DNA of 64,000 bases from VBAU01 sp036005185 (GTDB lineage: Bacteria > Bacteroidota > Bacteroidia > Chitinophagales > Chitinophagaceae): the NCBI GenBank assembly GCA_036005185.1, contig DASYQS010000059.1, forward strand, positions 80,206 to 144,205, written 5' to 3'. The translations under genes and the position numbers were made by a program. The notes under the pieces were generated by a model, which worked only from the letters and a program-made list of their open reading frames with translations, did no database searches and had not been told where the DNA came from. Positions 51,791 to 60,604 of the stretch are shown piece after piece (positions within the stretch are counted from its first letter, which is position 1; every line of letters begins with the position of its first letter).

Positions 51791-54700
51791 ATGACAATGT
51801 TTACGAGACGATGTAGTCATCAATTTCAAAGATGGCTTCGTGCGGCGGCCACAAGTGCAAAACTATTGTTTGCCTTTGTGTTGCTTGGGTCAATAACCAG
51901 CACCGGCCTCTTTGCTGCAGATGGGCCTGGAAAAAAAGAGCCAGGCAAACCATTTTTTAATTTTTCGGTGGATTTCAAACAAGGTGCTAATAAAGACGCT
52001 CCCTTGTTGCTAGGCGATATCCATTGGATCGGGTCAATTCTTCAATCCAGTAATTCCAGGTATGCGGAAGGCATGTCAACCTTGCAAAGGGTTGTTTTCC
52101 TGGATCTGGCTCCTGTAGCAAGCAACAATCACGTGCTGCGGGTAAAATTTGAAGCACAGAAAGCAACACACCATGCCTACGATTTTATCACAGGCTGGAA
52201 CCAGGCTTTGAAAGCTGCTCATGATTTGTCAGGATCTGAAGAGCTGATGCCTGATGCACAGCCATTAAACAGCTCTGCGCTTTATGATGAAACCGAACCC
52301 CGTTCTTTAAACGTTTGCGGAGATGCTATTTCCGCGGATGCAGGAACTCGGTGCGCTCAGCTTCATGATGGAGTAAGTTTTTATGATCTTCCTGTAAGTG
52401 GTGAAACAGATTTAGTGATAGCTGGTGATGCAAGTACGACAACCGCTCAAATAGCCGCGTATGAGGCTGCCTACGGAGCCAGAACAGTTAGAGTATGGGC
52501 TCCGAGTTTAACTGGAGGTGCTGGTAGTGCAGATAACAAGGTGGTATTTGTGAAATATGAAGCCGGTTATATTTTTTACGATATAAAATGGAAAACGTCT
52601 GTCGCTACTGCAGATGATGCCGTTATCGAATTTGGTGCACATATCGCCAAGGGTATTGGTGGCTATGGCGCAAATCAAGGAGCTTCTGATATCAATGGAG
52701 GTCCTTACCACGTAATATTGGACGATCTTATAGGCAGCACTGATAATCTTGGAAACCAGGATAACCAATTACAAGGTGCAGACATCATTGTAAGACCAAC
52801 TTGTCAACTTACTGGTCCTACTTCCGTTTGCGCAGGTGCAGGCAATCAGAATTATACTGCAACGGTAGATGCCCTTAATAATCCTGTTTATACGTGGTCA
52901 ATTATCAACAGCAATCAGACTACTCCTGCCTCAATTGTTTCAGGGCAAGGCCAGGTGGCGAATCCTCTTGTTGTAAGCCCAGGTTCAGTGGGTCATTATA
53001 CGGTTCAATTTGTAGTGACCAATGATGGAGGTACGGGTCTTTCTTCAACTTGTACAGTAACAACTGATGTTATTTGTTCTACTCCAACTATTGGTGGTCA
53101 AGGAGCAAATGCAACGATAGAATGTACAGCCTCACCTTCATTTACAGCACCAACAACATCTGATGCCTGCGGCGGATCAACGGTTAGCACGGTAGGTCCA
53201 GATGTTAGTTCAGGTAACTCATGCTTACGCACAGTTACCAGAACATGGAGAGCAACAAATAGTTGCGGAAACTCCAGCACAACAGTTAGCCAAACAATCA
53301 CCATTAGAGATACGCAAGCGCCAACCATTGGCAGCGCTGGTGCAAACGCAACGATAGAGTGTACAGCTTCACCCAGCTTTACAGCGCCAACTGCTTCTGA
53401 TGCATGTAATGGGGCAACGGTGAGCACGACTGGTCCTGATGTGACGGGAGGCACAGCTTGTGCAAGAACGGTAACCAGAACATGGAGAGCAGTAGATGCT
53501 TGCGGCAATAGTTCAGCAACGCGAAGTCAAACAATCACTATAGTTGATACACAAGCTCCAACCATTGGTCAAGCAGGTGCTAATGCTACGGTAGAATGTA
53601 CAGGCACTTCAGTATTTACAGCACCAACAGCATCTGATGCTTGCAGTGGTGCAACAGTTGTAATCGTAGGTGCAGATGTAACAGGTGGATCGGCATGCAC
53701 AGGAACTAGAACTCGTACATGGGTAGCGGTAGATGCTTGCGGTAATAGTTCAGTCACTCGCAGCCAAACCATTACTATTAGCGATAACACCGCACCTGTG
53801 ATCGGTAATGCTGGTGACAATGCAACCATAGAATGTACAGCTTCACCCAGCTTTACAGCACCAACCGCAACTGATGCATGTAGTGGCGCTACAGTAAGCA
53901 TTGTAGGTGCAGATGTAACAGGAGGCACATCTTGTGCAAGAACAATAACCAGAACATGGAGAGCAGTAGATGGTTGTGGTAATAGTTCAGCAACAAGGAG
54001 TCAAACAATCACTATTGTTGACTCTCAAGCTCCGACCATTGGTAATGCTGGTGCGAATGCAACAATTGAGTGCACAGCTTCACCAAGCTTTACAGCACCA
54101 ACTGCTTCTGATGCATGCGACGGCGCAACAGTGAGCATAGTAGGTTCAGATGTAACAGGTGGAACTTCTTGCGCAAGAACAGTAACCAGAACATGGAGAG
54201 CAGTTGATAATTGTGGCAATAGTTCAGCAACAAGAAGTCAAACAATTACTATTGTTGATACACAAGCACCGACTATCGGCAATGCTGGTGCAAATGCAAC
54301 CATAGAGTGCACAGCTTCACCTAGCTTCACAGCACCAACTGCTTCTGATGCATGCGACGGTGCAACTGTAAGTATAGTAGGTGCAGATGTAACGGGTGGA
54401 ACTTCATGTGCAAGAACAGTAACAAGAACATGGAGAGCAGTAGATAATTGCGGTAATACTTCAGCAACAAGAAGTCAAACAATTACTATTAGAGACACAC
54501 AAGCTCCAACTATTGGTCAGGCCGGTGCAAATGCAACAGTAGAATGCACAGCTACGCCAAGCTTTACACCTCCAACAGCATCTGATGCTTGTGACGGTGC
54601 AACGGTTCAAGTGGTTTCTGATCAAACCACAGCAGGAGCCGGCGGATCGACTGTCTTTACAAGAGTCTGGAGAGCAGTTGATAATTGTGGTAATTCATCC

Positions 54701-55810
54701 ACTACACGCAGCCAGATTATTACAGTACTAGCTTGTCCATCTGCGCTCTGTACTTATACACAGGGATATTATGGCAATGATGTTGGTACTTCATGTGATG
54801 GTACTGATCAGTTCAACACAGCCGGATTGATCGCTCATTCTCTTGCTAATTTGGGTGGTTCATTAACGGTAGGTTGCCCAGGCCATTCTGTAACTATAAA
54901 TAATAACGCTACAGATATAGCTTGCCTTATTGATGTGTTACCTGGTGGTGGCTCAAGTGGAGCATTACCTGCGGGTGACCTTAATATCTGCAACTTAGGG
55001 TCCGCCGGATTGCTGAAGAATGGCAGGATCAATAATGCCTTGCTAGCTCAAACAATCACTCTTGGTTTGAACTTGGGTATTAATCCTCCTTCGCTTGGTA
55101 ATTTTGCATTGCAGGCTAATAAATGGCTTGTAACTGCAGACCTGGTAGAATGCGGTTCAGAAACAGTCGCATCGTGCACATTCAATTGTGTACCTGATGG
55201 ACTCGGCGGTTTCATTTGGACAAGGAATTTTAACCCATACCATGTATCGTGCAAGATTTCGCAGGCTGTATATGATGCATTAACAACAAAGAATGTATCT
55301 GGCTTGTATGCATTAGCCAATAGCGCTTTGTGTGGAAATGCTCTACCAACAGGCGTTACCTACAGTGATATCACGAATGCAGTTGATTGTATCAACAATG
55401 CGTTCGATGGTTGCCGTGGATTCATAGCTTGGGTTGCTGGCGATCAGCCATCAGTAGATAGTTTTTGCCCATTACCAAGTTCATCAACTCCATGTCCACC
55501 TGTAACAACAGCAAGACCAACTTCTGAGTTTGGTTCAACTGTAACAACAGATAATCTGACAGTGACAGCTTATCCCAATCCGTTTAGAGGTACTGTTAAA
55601 TTCACTATTGAATCTAACATATCCGGACAAGCTTCACTTGAAGTTTACAATTCGCTTGGACAAAGAGTAAGCACTGTTTACAAAGGATATTTACAGGCAA
55701 ACAGAGGCCAAGTTGTAGAATACAGAGCTTCTAGGCTTGGTTCAAACCTGATCTATGTCCTCAGAGTAGGCAGCAAATCGGTAACAGGTAAGTTGCTTCA
55801 CTTGGAATAA
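51791..55810 (+). CDS. Giant secreted HYR-like repeat protein, paralogue 1 (T9SS)
   Basis: A 1339-residue surface or secreted protein. The order is: signal peptide (about 1-42); a conserved N-terminal domain (about 43-338) ending GADIIVRPTC; an Ig/PKD-like domain (about 339-430); seven 79-residue HYR-like repeats (431-980), each with four Cys (motif IEC, DAC, a mid Cys, CGN); a unique module (about 981-1245, with CTYTQGYYGN and several Cys pairs); and a type A T9SS sorting domain (AYPNPFRGTVKFTIES to GKLLHLE). The cysteines suggest disulfide-stabilised, adhesin-like stalks. The unique module has no counterpart in paralogue 2. Its function is unknown. Confidence 0.85.
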   Translation: MTMFTRRCSHQFQRWLRAAATSAKLLFAFVLLGSITSTGLFAADGPGKKEPGKPFFNFSVDFKQGANKDAPLLLGDIHWIGSILQSSNSRYAEGMSTLQRVVFLDLAPVASNNHVLRVKFEAQKATHHAYDFITGWNQALKAAHDLSGSEELMPDAQPLNSSALYDETEPRSLNVCGDAISADAGTRCAQLHDGVSFYDLPVSGETDLVIAGDASTTTAQIAAYEAAYGARTVRVWAPSLTGGAGSADNKVVFVKYEAGYIFYDIKWKTSVATADDAVIEFGAHIAKGIGGYGANQGASDINGGPYHVILDDLIGSTDNLGNQDNQLQGADIIVRPTCQLTGPTSVCAGAGNQNYTATVDALNNPVYTWSIINSNQTTPASIVSGQGQVANPLVVSPGSVGHYTVQFVVTNDGGTGLSSTCTVTTDVICSTPTIGGQGANATIECTASPSFTAPTTSDACGGSTVSTVGPDVSSGNSCLRTVTRTWRATNSCGNSSTTVSQTITIRDTQAPTIGSAGANATIECTASPSFTAPTASDACNGATVSTTGPDVTGGTACARTVTRTWRAVDACGNSSATRSQTITIVDTQAPTIGQAGANATVECTGTSVFTAPTASDACSGATVVIVGADVTGGSACTGTRTRTWVAVDACGNSSVTRSQTITISDNTAPVIGNAGDNATIECTASPSFTAPTATDACSGATVSIVGADVTGGTSCARTITRTWRAVDGCGNSSATRSQTITIVDSQAPTIGNAGANATIECTASPSFTAPTASDACDGATVSIVGSDVTGGTSCARTVTRTWRAVDNCGNSSATRSQTITIVDTQAPTIGNAGANATIECTASPSFTAPTASDACDGATVSIVGADVTGGTSCARTVTRTWRAVDNCGNTSATRSQTITIRDTQAPTIGQAGANATVECTATPSFTPPTASDACDGATVQVVSDQTTAGAGGSTVFTRVWRAVDNCGNSSTTRSQIITVLACPSALCTYTQGYYGNDVGTSCDGTDQFNTAGLIAHSLANLGGSLTVGCPGHSVTINNNATDIACLIDVLPGGGSSGALPAGDLNICNLGSAGLLKNGRINNALLAQTITLGLNLGINPPSLGNFALQANKWLVTADLVECGSETVASCTFNCVPDGLGGFIWTRNFNPYHVSCKISQAVYDALTTKNVSGLYALANSALCGNALPTGVTYSDITNAVDCINNAFDGCRGFIAWVAGDQPSVDSFCPLPSSSTPCPPVTTARPTSEFGSTVTTDNLTVTAYPNPFRGTVKFTIESNISGQASLEVYNSLGQRVSTVYKGYLQANRGQVVEYRASRLGSNLIYVLRVGSKSVTGKLLHLE
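53081..54730 (+). repeat. Seven tandem HYR-like repeats (about 237 bp each)
   Basis: Unit starts with DTQAPTIG and ends with RSQTITIV. Units 2-6 are close to identical in protein and often in DNA. The first unit (TPTIGGQGAN) and last unit (PPTASDACDGATVQVV) are divergent and match the first and last units of paralogue 2, so array ends are conserved while the middle varies. Confidence 0.9.
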
Positions 55811-55838
55811 ATTAATGACGGATAGAAAAGCCAATTTC

Positions 55839-55871
55839 AAGTCCTCCCGTTACTCGGGAGGACTTTTTTTT
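55839..55871 (+). terminator. Terminator of giant repeat gene 1
   Basis: GTCCTCCCG (55841-55849) and CGGGAGGAC (55855-55863) with a 5-nt loop and eight Ts. Identical hairpin follows gene 2. The rest of the 580-bp gap before gene 2 holds no credible gene; it contains that gene's promoter and leader. Confidence 0.9.
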
Positions 55872-56097
55872 GAAATCAAAAAACCATTCTTTGATGTTTA
55901 GAGAAATGCTTAAATGATTTTAAAATTGTCCGGATTTTTATTTAACGATTGAAGTTTTATTCACTGTTGTGTTTCGCTGTATGAATGAATTTTGGTAGTT
56001 CATATCGCAAAGGAAAAAAATAGCAAAAACAATTGTGTGAAATGTAACTTCATTGCAAGATGAAAACGTAAAAGGTCGAAATACAGCTAAAATAATT

Positions 56098-56390
56098 TTG
56101 GTAAATGTAAAAATTGTTTCTACCTTTTAGTTTGTCTTATAAATCCCTGCCACCATCATCCTTCGGAAAAATTTAAATCCTTCATCATACAGAGTGATTA
56201 TTTGCTAACCAGTAGTTTATTTCTATCCTGAATGGAAGCCTAACTTTATTTACTCCTGCACAAATTTGTTTCGCTCCTTTCTGAAAACTTTGCTTGCCTA
56301 TTGCATTTAGTGTTATCCCAACCCGGCATAAAACGATTTTTATTCCTGCTCGGAAACAGGCCATTCATTTTTTAATCTAAATTTTTAACC
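56098..56390 (+). promoter_or_regulatory. Promoter and long leader of giant repeat gene 2
   Basis: TTG (56098-56100), a 20-nt spacer and TACCTTTT (56121-56128), then a leader of about 255 nt. The core from AAAATTGTTTCTA to the -7 box matches gene 1. The leader is more diverged than those of genes 1 and 3. Confidence 0.6.
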
Positions 56391-59300
56391 ATGACAATGT
56401 TTATGAAACGATGTAGTCATCAAATTCAAAGATGGCTGCACAGAGCCGGGACCAATGCACAAAAATTATTTGCCTTTATCTTGATCAGCTTATTCATCAG
56501 TTCTGGTCTTTTCGCCAAGGATGGGCCTGATAAAAAAGAGCCAGGCAAACCATTTTTTAATTTCTCGGTAGATTTCAAACAAGGAGCTAACAAGGATGCT
56601 CCATTACTGCTTGGCGACATTCATTGGATCAATTCTATTTTGCAACAAAGTAACTCAAGGTATGCGGAAGGCATGTCAACCTTGCAAAGGATTGTTTTCC
56701 TCGATCTCACTGCGGTGACAGGCAACAAACATGTGCTGCGAGTTAAATTCCAGGCTCAGAAAGCCACACACCATGCCTACGATTTTATCACAGGCTGGAA
56801 CCAAGCGCTGAAAGCCGCTCATGATGTGTCAGGATCAGAAGAGTTGATGCCTGATGCTCAGGTATCAAACAGCTCTGCTGTCTATGATAATAGCGAGCCT
56901 AGATCTTTAAACATTTGTGGCGATGCTATTTCTGTAAATGCAGGAACCAGGTGCGATCAACTTCATGATGGGGTCAGTTACTATGATCTCCCCATTTTCG
57001 GTACTGGTCCTAATACTCCCGCAGGTGAAAGTGAAGGGAATTTTCCGATTACAGGCGATGGAGCCACAGTTGCCAGCCAGATAGCAGCTTACGAAGCCGC
57101 ATTTGGAACAAGAACAGTGAGAGTTTGGGCTCCAAATTTAGATGGTGGTGCAGGTAGCGTAGATAACAGAGTTGAATTTGTAAAATATGACGCTGGTTAT
57201 ATTTTTTATGATATAAAGTGGAAAACTTCTGATGCTTCTGCAGATGATGCAGTTATTGAATTTGGCGCTCATATTTCGAAGGGTGTAACTGGCTATGGCT
57301 CAGGTCAAGGGGCTTCTGATATAAATGGAGGGCCTTACCACGTAATATTAGATGATCTCGTAGGTAGTACTGATAATCTTGGTAACCAGGATAACCAATT
57401 AAAAGGAGCGGATATTATTGTACGGCCCACTTGTACGCTTACGGGTCCAGCATCAGTGTGTGTAGGAGCAGGTAATCAAAATTATACTGCCACAGCAAGT
57501 GCTCTTGTTAATCCTGTTTATACGTGGTCAATTATCCTCAGCAATCAGACTACTCCTGCCTCAATTGTTTCAGGGCAAGGCCAGGTGGCGAATCCTCTTG
57601 TTGTAAGTCCTGGTTCAGTTGGTCATTATACAGTGCAATTTGTAGTAACTAATGACGGAGGTACGGGTCTTTCTTCAACCTGTACGGTAACAACTGATGT
57701 TATTTGTTCTACCCCGACTATTGGTGGTCAAGGAGCAAATGCCACAATAGAGTGTACCGCCTCACCTTCATTTACAACGCCAACAACATCTGACGCCTGC
57801 GGCGGATCAACGGTTAGCACTGTAGGTCCCGATGTTAGTTCAGGTAACTCATGCTTACGGACAGTTACCAGAACATGGAAGGCAACAAACAGTTGCGGAA
57901 ACACTAGCACAACAGTTAGCCAAACAATCACCATCAGAGATACGCAAGCGCCAACCATTGGCAGTGCTGGTGGTAATGCAACCATAGAGTGTACCGCTTC
58001 ACTGTCATTTACTGCTCCGACAGCATCTGATGCATGTAATGGTGCAACAGTTAGTACCACCGGTGCAGACGCAACAGGTGGAACTGCATGTGCCAGAACT
58101 GTAACAAGAACGTGGAGGGCCGTAGATGGTTGCGGTAATAGTTCTGCAGCGCGAAGTCAAACAATAACTATAGTGGATACACAAGCTCCAAATATTGGCA
58201 GTGCCGGTGCTAATGCAACCATAGAATGTACAGCTTCACCAAGCTTTACTGCTCCAACAGCATCTGATGCTTGCGGTGGTTCAACAGTAAATACAGTTGG
58301 TGCGGATGTTACAGGCGGAACTGCATGTGTGAGAACAGTGACGAGGACCTGGAAAGCGGTGGATGATTGTGGAATTACATCGGTCACACGTAGTCAAACT
58401 ATTACTATACGCGATACCCAGGCTCCAAGCATTGGTAATGCCGGTGATAATGCAACCATAGAATGTACGGCATCACCAAGCTTTACAGCTCCAACAGCAT
58501 CTGATGCATGTAATGGTGCAACAGTGGGTACCATCGGTGCAGACGTAACAGGTGGAACTGCATGTGCGAGAACTGTAACAAGGACATGGAGGGCCGTAGA
58601 TGGTTGTGGTAATACTTCTGTAACAAGAAGCCAAACAATAACCATTGTTGACTCACAAGCTCCTTCTATTGGATCAGCCGGGGCCAATGCAACTATAGAA
58701 TGTTCAGCTTCGCCCAGCTTCACAGCTCCAACTGCTTCTGATGCATGTAGTGGTGCAACAGTAAGCGCTGTGGGTGCGGATGCAACTGGTGGAACTGCAT
58801 GCGCCAGAACTGTAACAAGAACATGGAGAGCAGTGGATGGTTGTGGTAATAGTTCAGCAACGCGCAGCCAAACAATTACAATTATAGATACACAAGCTCC
58901 TACTATTGGTAGTGCCGGTGCTAACGCTACTCTCGAATGTAGTGGAACACCATCGTTCACTCCTCCAACAGCAAGTGATGCTTGTAATGGCGCAACTGTA
59001 AGTGTAGTCGGGTCGGATGGAACGGCAGTAGGTTCTGACGGATCTACTATCTATACACGGACTTGGAAAGCATCGGATGCTTGCGGCAACACTTCTGTAA
59101 CACGAAGCCAAAGCATTACCGTAACTTCTTGTATCGACAATATCTTCCCAACTGGTACTACTTGTGACAACTTCGAAGATCAAAGTGTACCACCGTTAAA
59201 TTCACTTTGCTTTGCACAAAGCGATGGTGTAGTCACCAATGCCAGTGCTCCGGGTGCATGGTTCTACTTCACTTTTGTAACCAAGCCGGCAGGTGTTTCA

Positions 59301-59960
59301 ACAATTTCAGTACGCATTAATCAAACCAATGATGGTGTAATTTCAGGCTTGTTTACTTCGGCTGAAATCAAGGCATGGACCGATGCCTGTGCACAAATAA
59401 CTAGGAAGGTTACAACAGATTTCTCTGATCCTTCGCATCCTGTTATTACTATAGAATTTACGGGTGCTAGTGTTAATGCTGCTCTTACACTTGTAATTTC
59501 TGCGAAGTTCAACAGTAATTCCATCGTGGGTTCAACTGTAACAGGCACCTCCTCTGTTTATCAGTTTAGTTCTTCTGTCAGTCTCGATAATGCTGCATTT
59601 GGCCCAGTTCCAAATAGCGGTGAAGACCTAACTGCAATCGAATGTAATGCGAGCCCTGTAACAGTTGCCAGATCAACTTCTGAATCTGTTGCATCAGCAG
59701 ATAATCTGCGAGTAACGGCTTATCCAAATCCGTTCAAGTCGAGTGTTAAATTCACTATTGAATCTAAAATATCTGGACAAGCTTCACTTGAAGTTTACAA
59801 TGAGCTTGGACAAAAAGTAAGCACTGTTTACAAAGGATATTTACAGGCAAATAGAGGCCAAGTTGTAGAATACAAAGTTTCTAAGCTTGGTTCAAACCTG
59901 ATCTATATCCTCAGAGTAGGCAACAAATCGGTAACAGGTAAATTGCTTCACTTGGAATAA
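56391..59960 (+). CDS. Giant secreted HYR-like repeat protein, paralogue 2 (T9SS)
   Basis: A 1189-residue paralogue of the preceding gene. It shares signal peptide, N-terminal domain, Ig/PKD-like domain and T9SS sorting domain. It has six HYR-like repeats (441-912), then its own unique module (about 913-1090, with FPTGTTCDNFEDQ and SAPGAWFYFTFV), unrelated in sequence to that of paralogue 1. The sorting domain (AYPNPFKSSVKFTIES to GKLLHLE) is nearly identical to paralogue 1. The leader and terminator are also shared. Surface location is inferred from T9SS; function unknown. Confidence 0.85.
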   Translation: MTMFMKRCSHQIQRWLHRAGTNAQKLFAFILISLFISSGLFAKDGPDKKEPGKPFFNFSVDFKQGANKDAPLLLGDIHWINSILQQSNSRYAEGMSTLQRIVFLDLTAVTGNKHVLRVKFQAQKATHHAYDFITGWNQALKAAHDVSGSEELMPDAQVSNSSAVYDNSEPRSLNICGDAISVNAGTRCDQLHDGVSYYDLPIFGTGPNTPAGESEGNFPITGDGATVASQIAAYEAAFGTRTVRVWAPNLDGGAGSVDNRVEFVKYDAGYIFYDIKWKTSDASADDAVIEFGAHISKGVTGYGSGQGASDINGGPYHVILDDLVGSTDNLGNQDNQLKGADIIVRPTCTLTGPASVCVGAGNQNYTATASALVNPVYTWSIILSNQTTPASIVSGQGQVANPLVVSPGSVGHYTVQFVVTNDGGTGLSSTCTVTTDVICSTPTIGGQGANATIECTASPSFTTPTTSDACGGSTVSTVGPDVSSGNSCLRTVTRTWKATNSCGNTSTTVSQTITIRDTQAPTIGSAGGNATIECTASLSFTAPTASDACNGATVSTTGADATGGTACARTVTRTWRAVDGCGNSSAARSQTITIVDTQAPNIGSAGANATIECTASPSFTAPTASDACGGSTVNTVGADVTGGTACVRTVTRTWKAVDDCGITSVTRSQTITIRDTQAPSIGNAGDNATIECTASPSFTAPTASDACNGATVGTIGADVTGGTACARTVTRTWRAVDGCGNTSVTRSQTITIVDSQAPSIGSAGANATIECSASPSFTAPTASDACSGATVSAVGADATGGTACARTVTRTWRAVDGCGNSSATRSQTITIIDTQAPTIGSAGANATLECSGTPSFTPPTASDACNGATVSVVGSDGTAVGSDGSTIYTRTWKASDACGNTSVTRSQSITVTSCIDNIFPTGTTCDNFEDQSVPPLNSLCFAQSDGVVTNASAPGAWFYFTFVTKPAGVSTISVRINQTNDGVISGLFTSAEIKAWTDACAQITRKVTTDFSDPSHPVITIEFTGASVNAALTLVISAKFNSNSIVGSTVTGTSSVYQFSSSVSLDNAAFGPVPNSGEDLTAIECNASPVTVARSTSESVASADNLRVTAYPNPFKSSVKFTIESKISGQASLEVYNELGQKVSTVYKGYLQANRGQVVEYKVSKLGSNLIYILRVGNKSVTGKLLHLE
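57711..59126 (+). repeat. Six tandem HYR-like repeats
   Basis: Same 79-residue unit and same divergent first and last units as in paralogue 1, but one unit fewer. The last unit (PPTASDACNGATVSVV) has an extra GSD insertion in place of the third-Cys region. Confidence 0.9.
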
Positions 59961-59988
59961 ATTAATGACGGATAGAAAAGTCAATTTT

Positions 59989-60020
59989 AAGTCCTCCCGT
60001 TACTCGGGAGGACTTTTTTT
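59989..60020 (+). terminator. Terminator of giant repeat gene 2
   Basis: Same arms and loop as the terminator of gene 1 (GTCCTCCCG/CGGGAGGAC), followed by a T-run. The flanking 20 bp are also shared. The first 295 bp of the gap to gene 3 is AT-rich with no gene seen. Confidence 0.9.
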
Positions 60021-60315
60021 ATTTGTGAATCTGTTTTCATTCCAGGCATTCGCAAACTTGATTTTAAATTTTACTCAGCGGGAATTAATTTTTAGAGAGA
60101 ACTGTTCAGACAATCGGATCAAAGGAACAACGAAATAAAGAATGAAGTGCTGCTATTTTACTTCAACAAAATATTCATTTACATCTCAAATGAATTTCAA
60201 GAAAATAGATCGTTCATCAATTTTTTTTATAGGCCGCACTGATACTATTCATTAATTTTTTGAATCGTATATCTACTAGTATCAATTTTTTTTTTAAGAA
60301 ATAATAACAAATTTT

Positions 60316-60604
60316 TTGGTGGACAAAAAAAAAGTTCTACTTTTTCGCTCCCATTTACACTCCGTACTGCCAACGTCCTGCCGAAAACTTAAAATCCTCC
60401 ATTATATAAAATTGATTACCTGATCTAATTATTTGTTTAATCTGCCCCTCTGTGAACGCTTGACTTCATTGTCTAATGAGCAATGATCTTGTCCCTGTTT
60501 GAAAATTTTCCGGTACTATTCCTGACCTCGATGAAGACTTTGTCATTTAATTCATACTCCTGAGATGGACCAACTCAAACAATTATTCATTTAAACTTTT
60601 AATC
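60316..60604 (+). promoter_or_regulatory. Promoter and long leader of giant repeat gene 3
   Basis: TTG (60316-60318), a 19-nt spacer and TACTTTTT (60338-60345), then a leader of about 255 nt. It is close to the gene 1 leader, including the shared segment ending GAGATGGACCAACTCA. Confidence 0.65.
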
